A DNA stretch of 9,234 nucleotides from JANWJE01 sp044326545 (GTDB lineage Bacteria; Chlamydiota; Chlamydiia; Chlamydiales; Parachlamydiaceae). This document shows, piece after piece, positions 1 to 6,772 of this stretch. The notes beneath the pieces were generated by a model that saw nothing but the letters and a program-made list of their open reading frames with translations, did not search any database and was not told the DNA's origin. The position numbers were made by a program, and so were the translations under genes. The stretch covers positions 1-9,234 of the forward strand of contig JBIRBM010000050.1 in NCBI GenBank assembly GCA_044326545.1, in the 5' to 3' direction. Numbering within the stretch: the stretch's first letter is position 1; every line of letters begins with the position of its first letter.

Positions 1-64
1 CTTCGGAAACTTGCTTTGCTTGAAAAAATTGCCCTTTTTGAGCAGATTGTTTTGAAAATGTTGA

Positions 65-86
65 GAGCGTATGCGTGCATACGGTC
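65..86. repeat. Near-perfect inverted repeat
   Basis: CGTATGC (68-74) and GCATACG (77-83) are exact inverted arms around a GT spacer. The flanking GA/TC pairs extend the symmetry to 65-86 with one mismatched pair. It could be a protein-binding site, a small hairpin or part of a dispersed intergenic repeat. The sequence alone does not decide between these. Confidence 0.5.
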
Positions 87-194
87 GAAAAATTTTACAA
101 AAAAGATGCCAAAAATGGCGGTTTTAGCAAGTCAATGAAGTGTCCGAAGAAGTCTAGTGTTTAAAACATGAAGAGGGATTTCTACAGAACCTCT

Positions 195-209
195 GCTTCA
201 AATTGAAGC
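195..209. repeat. Short palindrome
   Basis: GCTTCAA (195-201) and TTGAAGC (203-209) are exact inverted arms around a single A. It lies 20 bases from the large palindrome at 229-268. The loop is too short for a good RNA hairpin without opening pairs, so a DNA-level site or chance is as likely. Confidence 0.35.
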
Positions 210-228
210 CCTTATGGGGACATGTGAA

Positions 229-268
229 AGAAAATCAGAGTCATGTCCGGACATGACTCTGATTTTCT
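229..268 (-). terminator. 40-base perfect inverted repeat, probable uvrB terminator
   Basis: Twenty-base arms (229-248 and 249-268) are exactly complementary with no unpaired spacer, centred on TCCGGA. On the - strand the repeat begins 25 bases after the uvrB stop. The outer stem is A/T-rich and the transcript runs out through TTTTCTTTC, as expected of a factor-independent terminator. The + strand exit is GATTTTCTATT, so it may act in both directions. A separate GGACATG at 218-224 repeats the inner arm. The exact symmetry is longer than termination needs. Confidence 0.65.
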
Positions 269-293
269 ATTCCGAAGGCTTTGAAAATAGGCT

Positions 294-2315
294 CTAAGTC
301 AGCATCAATTCGACCTGCTGAAATTGCCGCATCTTATCCCGCCATGTGGCTGCCTCTTCAAAACGCATTTCCTTAGCCGCTTTTCGCATTTCTAATTCGC
401 ATTCTTTCATTTTTTTTCGCACTTCATCAAGGGTCAGATCATGATGTGTTTCTCCGGCTGCTTGCAACATCCGATCAGCAAACTGCTGGGGATAGGCAAC
501 CTGTTCCTCTTCTCCTTCCACTAAAACGGAAATCTCCCGTTTCACAGTTTGAGGGGTAATTCCATGCAGGAGATTGTATTCTTCTTGATGACCTCTTCGA
601 GCCTGGGTGATATCCAATGTCCGCTGAATGGACTTGGTCATCTTATCGGCATACATGATGACCCTCCCCTCAGCATTACGCGCCGCTCTACCGCATGTTT
701 GAATCAACGCCGTTTCGCTTCGCAAAAATCCTTCTTTATCGGCATCTAAAATGGCAACAAGAGAGACCTCGGGAATATCTAACCCCTCTCTCAAGAGATT
801 GATTCCAACCAGAACGTCAAATACCCCGCAGCGCAAATCCCGAATGATTTGGACCCGCTCGATTGTTTCAATATCAGAGTGCAAATACTTCGCTTTGACA
901 TTGAGATCGGTCAGATAATTAGCCAGCTCCTCCGCCATTTTTTTCGTAAGCGTTGTGACAAGAACTCTCCCTTTCTTTTTGACATGGGCATGAATTTCTG
1001 CCAAACAATCATCGACTTGCCCTGAAGCGGGACGCACCTCTATGATTGGATCTAATAATCCGGTGGGGCGAATCACTTGTTCCACCACTTCTCCTCCCGC
1101 TTCTTGCACTTCCCATGTCCCGGGTGTAGCGGAGACATAAACCACTTGGTGGATCCGAGCATAGGTTTCTTCAAAACGCAACGGGCGATTATCAAATGCA
1201 GAAGGAAGACGAAAGCCAAAGTCAACAAGAGTCTGTTTTCGGGCCTTGTCTCCATTGTACATCGCATGTAGCTGAGGAAGGGTTTGATGCGATTCATCAA
1301 TGACAAGTAAATAATCAGAAGGAAAATAATCAATCAAACAAGGGGGAGGCTCGCCCGGTTGACGCATGCTGAAATGGCGTGAATAATTTTCGATGCCTTT
1401 ACACGTGCCCACTTCGCGCAACATCTCCAAATCATACAGAGTCCGCTGTTGAATCCGCTGGAGTTCCAGCAGCATCTGCTGCTTTTCATAAAATTTTTTC
1501 CTCTCTTCTAGCTCCTCCCCAATGGTTTGGATCGCATGCTGCCTTACATCTTCTGGCGTCACGTGGTGTGAACTTGGATAAATCGTGATTGAAGGAATCC
1601 GCCTTTTCACTCTCCCCGTCAAGGGATCGATTTCACTGATCTGCTCGATTTCATCGCCAAACATTTCAATTCGAATCGCCACATCTTCCTCATAGGCAGG
1701 GAAAATATCAAGGGTGTCGCCCCTGACCCGGAATGTCGAACGAACAAATTCAACATCATGGCGCTTGTATTGCATATCCACAAGATGGAGTAACAGATCA
1801 TCTCGCCCTCTTTTCTCGCCAACACTGACGCTTAAATTCATCCCTCGATAATATTCGGGCGATCCCAAACCGTAAATACAAGAAACGGAAGAGACAATGA
1901 TCACATCAGAGCGCTCCAATAAAGATCTGGTTGCACTCAACCGCATTTTGTCTATTTTTTCATTGATTGCCATATCTTTTTCAATATAGGTATCAGTCCG
2001 GGGGACATAGGCCTCAGGTTGGTAGTAGTCATAATACGAGACAAAATATTCCACCGCATTGTCTGGAAAAAAAGTTTTAAACTCTTGAAAAAGCTGAGCA
2101 GCAAGCGTTTTATTGTGCGCAAGAATTAAAGTGGGCTTTTGCACCTTGGCAATCACATTCGCCATGGTAAACGTTTTACCAGAACCGGTAATTCCCAACA
2201 GGACTTGCGACCGCTTCTTGTCTAGAAGTCCCGCAGCAAGTTTTTCGATTGCCTGAGGCTGATCACCCCTTGGCTCAAAATCGGTATGAAGCTTAAATGA
2301 TGGAACATCAGCCAT
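294..2315 (-). CDS. uvrB: UvrABC system protein B (excinuclease subunit, damage verification)
   Basis: UvrB receives damaged DNA from UvrA, verifies the lesion using ATP and a beta-hairpin, and recruits UvrC for dual incision. The product has 673 residues, the usual full length. The Walker A motif GITGSGKT is at 41-48. The beta-hairpin region begins at Y94-Y95 and continues with YYQPEAYVPRTDTY. A DESH Walker B box lies at about 340. The C-terminal helicase motif VGINLLREGLDIPE is intact, and the last ~35 residues form the UVR domain that contacts UvrC. The start is ATG at 2315, preceded by AGGA at a good spacing inside the end of trpS. Only 2 bases separate it from trpS, so translation is probably coupled. 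A 40-base palindrome follows the stop. Nothing appears truncated, and the assignment is secure. Confidence 0.98.
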   Translation of the reverse strand: MADVPSFKLHTDFEPRGDQPQAIEKLAAGLLDKKRSQVLLGITGSGKTFTMANVIAKVQKPTLILAHNKTLAAQLFQEFKTFFPDNAVEYFVSYYDYYQPEAYVPRTDTYIEKDMAINEKIDKMRLSATRSLLERSDVIIVSSVSCIYGLGSPEYYRGMNLSVSVGEKRGRDDLLLHLVDMQYKRHDVEFVRSTFRVRGDTLDIFPAYEEDVAIRIEMFGDEIEQISEIDPLTGRVKRRIPSITIYPSSHHVTPEDVRQHAIQTIGEELEERKKFYEKQQMLLELQRIQQRTLYDLEMLREVGTCKGIENYSRHFSMRQPGEPPPCLIDYFPSDYLLVIDESHQTLPQLHAMYNGDKARKQTLVDFGFRLPSAFDNRPLRFEETYARIHQVVYVSATPGTWEVQEAGGEVVEQVIRPTGLLDPIIEVRPASGQVDDCLAEIHAHVKKKGRVLVTTLTKKMAEELANYLTDLNVKAKYLHSDIETIERVQIIRDLRCGVFDVLVGINLLREGLDIPEVSLVAILDADKEGFLRSETALIQTCGRAARNAEGRVIMYADKMTKSIQRTLDITQARRGHQEEYNLLHGITPQTVKREISVLVEGEEEQVAYPQQFADRMLQAAGETHHDLTLDEVRKKMKECELEMRKAAKEMRFEEAATWRDKMRQFQQVELMLT

Positions 2316-2317
2316 TC

Positions 2318-3373
2318 TTATTCCTGTTTTTTCCGATCACGCGCCATCCGCGAAATTTTATTCCACGCCCCTGCAATTCCCATGGCGCTGCGCATCTCTT
2401 TAAGGGTTGCTTGTGAGACCTCATTCATCTTGGCGGTTCCATCATAAACGATCTCTTCAATCAGTCCCCTCTCTTGTTCAAATGCTTTACGCCTTTCACG
2501 AATGGGATCTAAAAACTCATTAAGGGCGATCGTCAATTTTTCTTTAACTTCAACATCTCCCACACTCCCCTCTCGATAACGCGTTTTGAGATCCTCTACC
2601 TCATCTTGGCGAGAGTTGAACAAGTCGTGATAAATGAAAACAGGATTTCCCTCCACACTGCCCGGAGTGTTTGCATGAATCCGATTAGGATCGGTGAACA
2701 TCCCCTTCACTTTCTTTTCAACCGTTTTGGCATCATCGCAAAGAAAGATGCTATTATGAGCTGATTTGCTCATTTTCCCTTTGCCATCTGTTCCAATTAA
2801 AGTGGGTGTTTCGCTGAGCAACGCCTCAGGCAAAGGAAAGACCTCCCCATAATATTGATTAAAGCGGCGCGCAATATCGCGTGCAAGCTCGATATGCGCT
2901 TCGTTATCCTTTCCAACGGGAACCAAATGGGCGCGCGGCATTAAAATATCAGCCGTTTGGAGTACCGGATATCCCACTAATCCAAACGGGACACTGTCGG
3001 GATCTAAGTGGGCATTGCGAGCCATCTCTTTAATGCTTGGCAAGCCGGTTAACCGATTGATCGAAATCATCATCTCAAAAATGAGATTCATCTCATAAAC
3101 GGCCGATGTTGCAGACTGTAGATAAATGGTCGATTTTTTGGGGTCAACGCCGCAAGCTAAATAATCGATGACCATATTGCGCATGTAATCCCTTAAGCGC
3201 AAAATATCTTCCTTGTGGGGCTTTGTGGTCAATGTATGCAAATCTGCAATGATGAAATAACAATCATACTGATCTTGCAACGCGACCCGATTTTTAATCG
3301 ATCCCACCCAATGCCCTAAATGTAAATGACCGGTTGGGCGATCCCCGGTCAAGATTCTTTTTTTTTCTGTCAT
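2318..3373 (-). CDS. trpS: Tryptophan--tRNA ligase (TrpRS)
   Basis: This class I synthetase activates tryptophan with ATP and charges tRNA-Trp in the cytoplasm. The product has 351 residues. The HIGH-type signature appears as HLGH at 18-21, inside GDRPTGHLHLGHW. The second ATP-binding signature KMSKS is perfect at 200-204. The N-terminal wording (LTGDRPTG...LHLGH) is that of the TrpRS lineage common in Firmicutes and chlamydiae, rather than the E. coli form (GxQPSG...TIGN); this comparison is from memory. GTGAG stands 6 bases before the ATG. The gene lies between an aromatic amino acid permease upstream (33-base gap) and uvrB downstream (2-base gap), which suggests a shared transcript. No defect is seen. 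Confidence 0.97.
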   Translation of the reverse strand: MTEKKRILTGDRPTGHLHLGHWVGSIKNRVALQDQYDCYFIIADLHTLTTKPHKEDILRLRDYMRNMVIDYLACGVDPKKSTIYLQSATSAVYEMNLIFEMMISINRLTGLPSIKEMARNAHLDPDSVPFGLVGYPVLQTADILMPRAHLVPVGKDNEAHIELARDIARRFNQYYGEVFPLPEALLSETPTLIGTDGKGKMSKSAHNSIFLCDDAKTVEKKVKGMFTDPNRIHANTPGSVEGNPVFIYHDLFNSRQDEVEDLKTRYREGSVGDVEVKEKLTIALNEFLDPIRERRKAFEQERGLIEEIVYDGTAKMNEVSQATLKEMRSAMGIAGAWNKISRMARDRKKQE

Positions 3374-3406
3374 GATTGACTCACGTGTTTAAAAAAATTA
3401 AAATGG

Positions 3407-4597
3407 TTAAACAATCTGTAGGATCATGATCCAAACAGAAAAAGCGATAATGGCCGCCAAAAGAGGTTTGCCGCCGGGAACCAGGCGTAATTTCCCCCCC
3501 TCTTCACTCTCACGTCCTTTCCATACCATCAGAGCCGGTAAAATCCCAAATAAGGTCACGGCTCCAAAGCCGCCGGCTGTATTGAGCGCCGTTAAAAAAA
3601 TCGTGGGGTAGAGCAAAGCGCATAAAAAAGGAGGCCCTAGCACAAGAAGAGATAACAACAATTTCCCTTGAGGTTTTTTTTTTATCTTCAATCCATCAGC
3701 CAAAAAATCAAGAAAGCTTAACGCCACACTTAAAAATGAGGTGACGATGGCAAAAAAAGCAAACGCTTGGGCGACTTTAACAACCCAAGAGGAGCCCACA
3801 GCATTTTTAAGTGCTTCCGTTGCAATTTCACCTTGGTCCAAAGCTGTTTTAAAGTCACTTAACGGAACAATTCCTAAAATAATCCATTCCCATATTAAAT
3901 AAATGACTAATGGGATTGTACTCCCTAAAATAATCGACCATTTTAACAATTTTACGTCCCGATGAAAATAGGTCGTTAAACTTGGAATCAAATTATGAAA
4001 ACCAAACGAGACAATCACAGCCGGGATCACCAACGTTGCAGCAGACCAATCATGATGAGTCAAAAGTTCGGGTTTCACATGAGAAGCGCCCACACCAATC
4101 AAACTGACATAAGAGAGGATCAGCCCTAGCATCAATAACCGGTTAAACCAATCAACAGCGCTCGTTCCCCAATAAAGTAAAACACCAAAGAAAAGGGAGA
4201 AAAGAAGCCCTCCTAGATGAGAGTGAGGATGATATCCCGTCGCCTCCCCGATAAAATCTGCCATCAGCGAACCGCTTGCGGCAACATAAGCGACCATTAA
4301 TGAATAGAAAAGAAACAAAAAGAGGGCCCAACTGACAATTTTTCCAAACCGCCCCAATGTTTTATCAGCCATGGTAATGATGCTGATCTCCCCACTGTAC
4401 CAAAGATTCACTTCTAATAGAAGTAATCCGGTGGTGACCATAAACAGCCAGCAGAGGAGAAACATAAAAATAGAGGGAGTAAAACCGGCTTGACCGCTCA
4501 GAATGGGAAGGCCTAGCATTCCAGCTCCAATACAACACCCTGCAACTAATAATGTCCCCCCAAGGAAACTGCCTTTAGACACCGAATAAGGATTCAT
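3407..4597 (-). CDS. tyrP: Aromatic amino acid (tyrosine/tryptophan) permease, HAAAP family
   Basis: This is an inner-membrane proton-coupled transporter of the hydroxy/aromatic amino acid permease family (TyrP/Mtr type). The product has 396 residues with about eleven hydrophobic segments. The N-terminal segment carries the family motif GGTLLVAGCCIGAGMLGLP, and the middle carries FGFHNLIPSLTTYFH, typical of TyrP-like proteins. Two ATGs compete. AGGA at 4606-4603 abuts the ATG at 4603 but stands 5 bases from the ATG at 4597, so I chose 4597; the longer form adds only Met-Ile. Trp versus Tyr preference cannot be read from sequence; trpS next door favours Trp. The coding strand has an A10 run at 3683-3674 and a G7 run at 3500-3494, both in frame. 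Confidence 0.93.
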   Translation of the reverse strand: MNPYSVSKGSFLGGTLLVAGCCIGAGMLGLPILSGQAGFTPSIFMFLLCWLFMVTTGLLLLEVNLWYSGEISIITMADKTLGRFGKIVSWALFLFLFYSLMVAYVAASGSLMADFIGEATGYHPHSHLGGLLFSLFFGVLLYWGTSAVDWFNRLLMLGLILSYVSLIGVGASHVKPELLTHHDWSAATLVIPAVIVSFGFHNLIPSLTTYFHRDVKLLKWSIILGSTIPLVIYLIWEWIILGIVPLSDFKTALDQGEIATEALKNAVGSSWVVKVAQAFAFFAIVTSFLSVALSFLDFLADGLKIKKKPQGKLLLSLLVLGPPFLCALLYPTIFLTALNTAGGFGAVTLFGILPALMVWKGRESEEGGKLRLVPGGKPLLAAIIAFSVWIMILQIV

Positions 4598-4606
4598 GAT
4601 CATCCT
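4598..4606 (-). promoter_or_regulatory. Ribosome binding site deciding the tyrP start
   Basis: On the - strand AGGA runs from 4606 to 4603 and is followed by TGATC and then ATG. The first ATG (4603) shares its A with the AGGA motif and would be too close. The second ATG (4597) has a 5-base spacer, which is the normal distance. Confidence 0.7.
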
Positions 4607-4645
4607 AAAATAAAAAGTTATGTGTGATAAATAGGATAGGGAAGC

Positions 4646-4685
4646 AAAAAAAATAGTAGAAAATCGGCACCTGCTTGCGATTTTC
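4646..4685 (-). terminator. Factor-independent terminator of thyX
   Basis: Eight-base arms GAAAATCG (4659-4666) and CGATTTTC (4678-4685) enclose an 11-base loop. In the leftward transcript the hairpin is followed after 5 bases by eight consecutive U (4653-4646). It begins 26 bases after the thyX stop and ends before tyrP, so it should separate thyX from tyrP-trpS-uvrB, which would then need their own promoter in 4607-4645. No strong promoter was recognised there. Confidence 0.65.
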
Positions 4686-4693
4686 GACCATGG

Positions 4694-4732
4694 AGGGCAA
4701 TCGAATCAGATCACCCGTTCCTCGATTGCTCT
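4694..4732 (-). repeat. Hairpin spanning the thyX stop codon
   Basis: GCAATCGA (4697-4704) pairs exactly with TCGATTGC (4722-4729). The stem extends outward through one G-U pair and two Watson-Crick pairs to 4694/4732. The 17-base loop contains the thyX stop at 4711-4713. Together with the terminator hairpin it gives the thyX mRNA two 3' stem-loops, perhaps for transcript stability. Confidence 0.4.
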
Positions 4733-6360
4733 TTGTCAAATTTCCGCTGTTCTTGTCCTAGCCGGCCAAGTTCATGTCCTTCATAATCGACAAACTTGAA
4801 AAAACGCTCAAATGCAGGAATAGCCTGACAAACTTGATAAGCCATCTGCTGGGCAATGTATCGGTAAGTCGGGTGTCCGGCCGGCGATGAACGCAATTCA
4901 CATAGCCACTGCAGTCCCCGCAAATTGACATGAAAATACCAACGAATATTGTAAGCCATGGGCACAACATATTGAGCTTCTTCAGGAAGTTCTACTGCAA
5001 TTAAATCATGCACTTCTTTTGCTTGTTCCAAGGCATGGCGATACTCCTCTTCATAAGGGGTATCTTGAATCTCAGTAGGAGTGAGAAAACCATAATCACA
5101 AGAGAGTAATTGCCTCTCTTGCGTTAACATGCGGTGACGATGCAAGTCTCGATAAGCCCCAAAATCGGTGATAATTTCAAAAGTAAATTGAGCATGTTCA
5201 AGCGCTCTTGGGGACTTATGACGCCGATTTTCTCTTGCACTGCAAGCGGCATCTAAAATCCGGCTAATCTCTTCTTCCGGAAGTTTTTGACAATATTGAC
5301 GAATCTCGTGCAATCCCCTGTCTCCTTGAGCAAATAACAGAGCAGATGCGACATTGAGGGCAGCGTCCGGATCGTAATTCATCAATCTCACACCCGATGT
5401 TAATGTGCGTTCGCAATGGGGCAAATGTTGGTCAGCAATCAATTTAAGCTCCGATTGCATCGCCTCTTGAAACTTGGCATAACTTTGATGGGTTCGATGA
5501 GAGGGATCTGAGCGACGGACAAACGAAGGGATCACCTTGGCAAGTTCTTCATAGCTTCGTTTGCCAATGTCCTGTAATTCAGCCAAGTTTTGACAATGCA
5601 ATTTATGGATGAGAGATTCAAAAAAACGGCCATTTCCGTAAATGCCCATATTCGTCAACGTCCCAGCCGGTAATAAACCACGGAGGCAGTCAAGAACTTT
5701 TGCTCGTAAAGCTGCACTATAAGCGGTCTTGGAAATCAGGGGATCTTTAGGGAAACGCGCTTCCATAATGGCGGTCATTGGAGGAATTAAACGGCTATAT
5801 GTTTCAAAGAGCATATTGCATGTATCGAGATATTTATCGCGATAAGCGGAGGTCATCAGGATCGGCTCACGATAAAATAGATAGTCTCCGTTAACTTTTT
5901 GATCAAAGTAAATATAGCGTGTCGATTTCTCAAGCGGAGAGCCTCCGATTCGACAATCTTCCAACATTTTGGCGGCAATCATCGAGACATTCTCAATCGC
6001 TAAATGAGCTCCGCCTAGCTCTCCAATCGAGTCATCGCCATATCCATCAAGAATGCGATCATAAAAGGCTTGAGCTTTTTTAATCGCATCCACTTGCTCA
6101 TGCTGTTGCTCCTCATCTCCCGCAGGAGTTGCCCCTCCAACAATTGACTCAAAGGCTGCTTCCTCATTATTTGCAACAAATTCTTTTAACAAAAGGGAGC
6201 GCAAGCCTAAATTAGAGCGTGAATAGCGAGAAAAAAGCGCTCCTTTCATGACTTCGGGTAAATTCCTTAAAACAAAGATATGACTAGAAGTATTGGTGAC
6301 ATATCGCTTCAAGATATTGAGTTGACTTTCTGTAAAAGCTTCATAGTCCTCTGTTAACAT
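4711..6360 (-). CDS. thyX: Flavin-dependent thymidylate synthase, tandem two-domain form
   Basis: ThyX makes dTMP from dUMP with methylene-tetrahydrofolate, NADPH and FAD. The product has 549 residues, about twice a canonical ThyX, and each half aligns by eye with the whole fold. In the C-terminal half, HKSPRALEHAQFTF matches the H-x-T/S-x-x-E-H region. RHR is present at 408-410 but the Ser expected eight residues later is Leu418. The later NLRGLQWLCELRSSP matches the conserved NxRS...LR segment. In the N-terminal half, YGDDSIGELGGAHL matches the same first region. EKSTRY at 144-149 preserves the S-x-R-Y end of the motif, but RHR is replaced by DCR (135-137). The start ATG at 6360 follows AAAAGGGA at 6 bases. 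A terminator follows the gene. Long ThyX proteins are known in chlamydiae. Family assignment is firm; how the active site is divided is inferred. Confidence 0.92.
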   Translation of the reverse strand: MLTEDYEAFTESQLNILKRYVTNTSSHIFVLRNLPEVMKGALFSRYSRSNLGLRSLLLKEFVANNEEAAFESIVGGATPAGDEEQQHEQVDAIKKAQAFYDRILDGYGDDSIGELGGAHLAIENVSMIAAKMLEDCRIGGSPLEKSTRYIYFDQKVNGDYLFYREPILMTSAYRDKYLDTCNMLFETYSRLIPPMTAIMEARFPKDPLISKTAYSAALRAKVLDCLRGLLPAGTLTNMGIYGNGRFFESLIHKLHCQNLAELQDIGKRSYEELAKVIPSFVRRSDPSHRTHQSYAKFQEAMQSELKLIADQHLPHCERTLTSGVRLMNYDPDAALNVASALLFAQGDRGLHEIRQYCQKLPEEEISRILDAACSARENRRHKSPRALEHAQFTFEIITDFGAYRDLHRHRMLTQERQLLSCDYGFLTPTEIQDTPYEEEYRHALEQAKEVHDLIAVELPEEAQYVVPMAYNIRWYFHVNLRGLQWLCELRSSPAGHPTYRYIAQQMAYQVCQAIPAFERFFKFVDYEGHELGRLGQEQRKFDKEQSRNG

Positions 6361-6451
6361 AACAAATCCCTTTTGGAATGAATGGGTAGCATCTTAGAAA
6401 TAAAAATAAAATTGAGACTTAATGGGTCATGTGACTCGGGCATGATCATTT

Positions 6452-6533
6452 AGAGCCTGTCTGGAAAATCTGTGATCAGGTTCTTAGAAGGGCTCCTAAA
6501 ACTCAAAGTGTTTGCTTTAAGATGAAGTTTTAG
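6452..6533. repeat. Two adjacent stem-loops in the intergenic region
   Basis: The first stem pairs AGAGCCTG (6452-6459) with CAGGTTCT (6477-6484), with one G-U pair and a 17-base loop. The second pairs CTAAAACT (6496-6503) exactly with AGTTTTAG (6526-6533) and has an inner AAAG/CTTT stem (6505-6508/6515-6518) around a 6-base loop. GGCTC at 6491-6495 can alternatively pair with GAGCC at 6453-6457. No U-run follows, so a terminator is unlikely. The shape fits an insertion-sequence end or a small structured RNA. Confidence 0.4.
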
Positions 6534-6710
6534 ACACCCTCTTAGAGAAATGTCATGAGCTATCCAAATCGATAATTGCACACTAATCTCTTACTAGCCT
6601 GCCATAGAGCAGATCGCTTTTCAAGAAAAATATCGAAAAGGATGGACCCGATCAGGCATTGCGCGCGAGCGCTTAATCACGAATGAGAGTCGTTTTCTTC
6701 TTTTTTCTTC

Positions 6711-6739
6711 TTTACCCTTTCCTCTCAATCTTTTATTCT
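6711..6739 (+). promoter_or_regulatory. Candidate sigma-70-like promoter for the HELAH gene
   Basis: TTTACC (6711-6716) and TATTCT (6734-6739) are separated by 17 bases. Each matches four of six consensus positions. Transcription would begin near 6746, about 27 bases before the ATG at 6773. The surrounding strand is strongly pyrimidine-rich. It is plausible but not strong. Confidence 0.35.
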
Positions 6740-6772
6740 GCGTGGATCTTGAGTTAAAAAAACAGGTTCAAC

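Larger units (their letters stand above)
1..293. other. Palindrome-rich region downstream of uvrB, no convincing gene
   Basis: No complete gene is visible. One + frame is open from the window edge to a TGA at 136-138 (45 codons). A - frame with an ATG near 82 is open to the left edge. Neither has a recognisable product, so either could be the end or start of a gene outside the window, or chance. The region contains three palindromes (65-86, 195-209 and 229-268). The octamer CTTCGGAA at 1-8 recurs in inverted form at 270-277. In Chlamydia trachomatis, as I recall, eno follows uvrB; nothing like eno is visible here. Confidence 0.6.
6361..6772. other. Divergent intergenic region with hairpins and possible insertion-sequence relic
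   Basis: These 412 bases separate thyX (leftward) from the HELAH gene (rightward). The thyX ribosome binding site lies at 6367-6374. Hairpins occur at 6452-6484 and 6496-6533. GAGCCTGTCTGGAAA at 6453-6467 resembles IS5-type termini, and ATG AGC TAT CCA at 6555 resembles the start of such transposases but reaches a stop after six codons. A frame without a start codon is open from 6598 to 6780. A sigma-70-like promoter lies at 6711-6739. No clear promoter for thyX was recognised. Confidence 0.6.

Noticed and set aside
549..749. 66-codon + strand ORF inside uvrB
   Set aside because: It is antisense to the intact, fully conserved uvrB frame and has no recognisable product; it is a shadow ORF.
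1073..1333. 86-codon - strand ORF overlapping uvrB in another frame
   Set aside because: It lies entirely within uvrB, whose frame carries all the conserved motifs. The product is low in recognisable features.
4758..4970. 70-codon alternative-frame ORF within thyX
   Set aside because: It is a shadow of the conserved C-terminal ThyX domain in another frame.
6655..6675. GCGC-rich near-palindrome in the intergenic region
   Set aside because: Pairing is imperfect, with a two-base loop and mismatches. It is weaker than the hairpins reported nearby.
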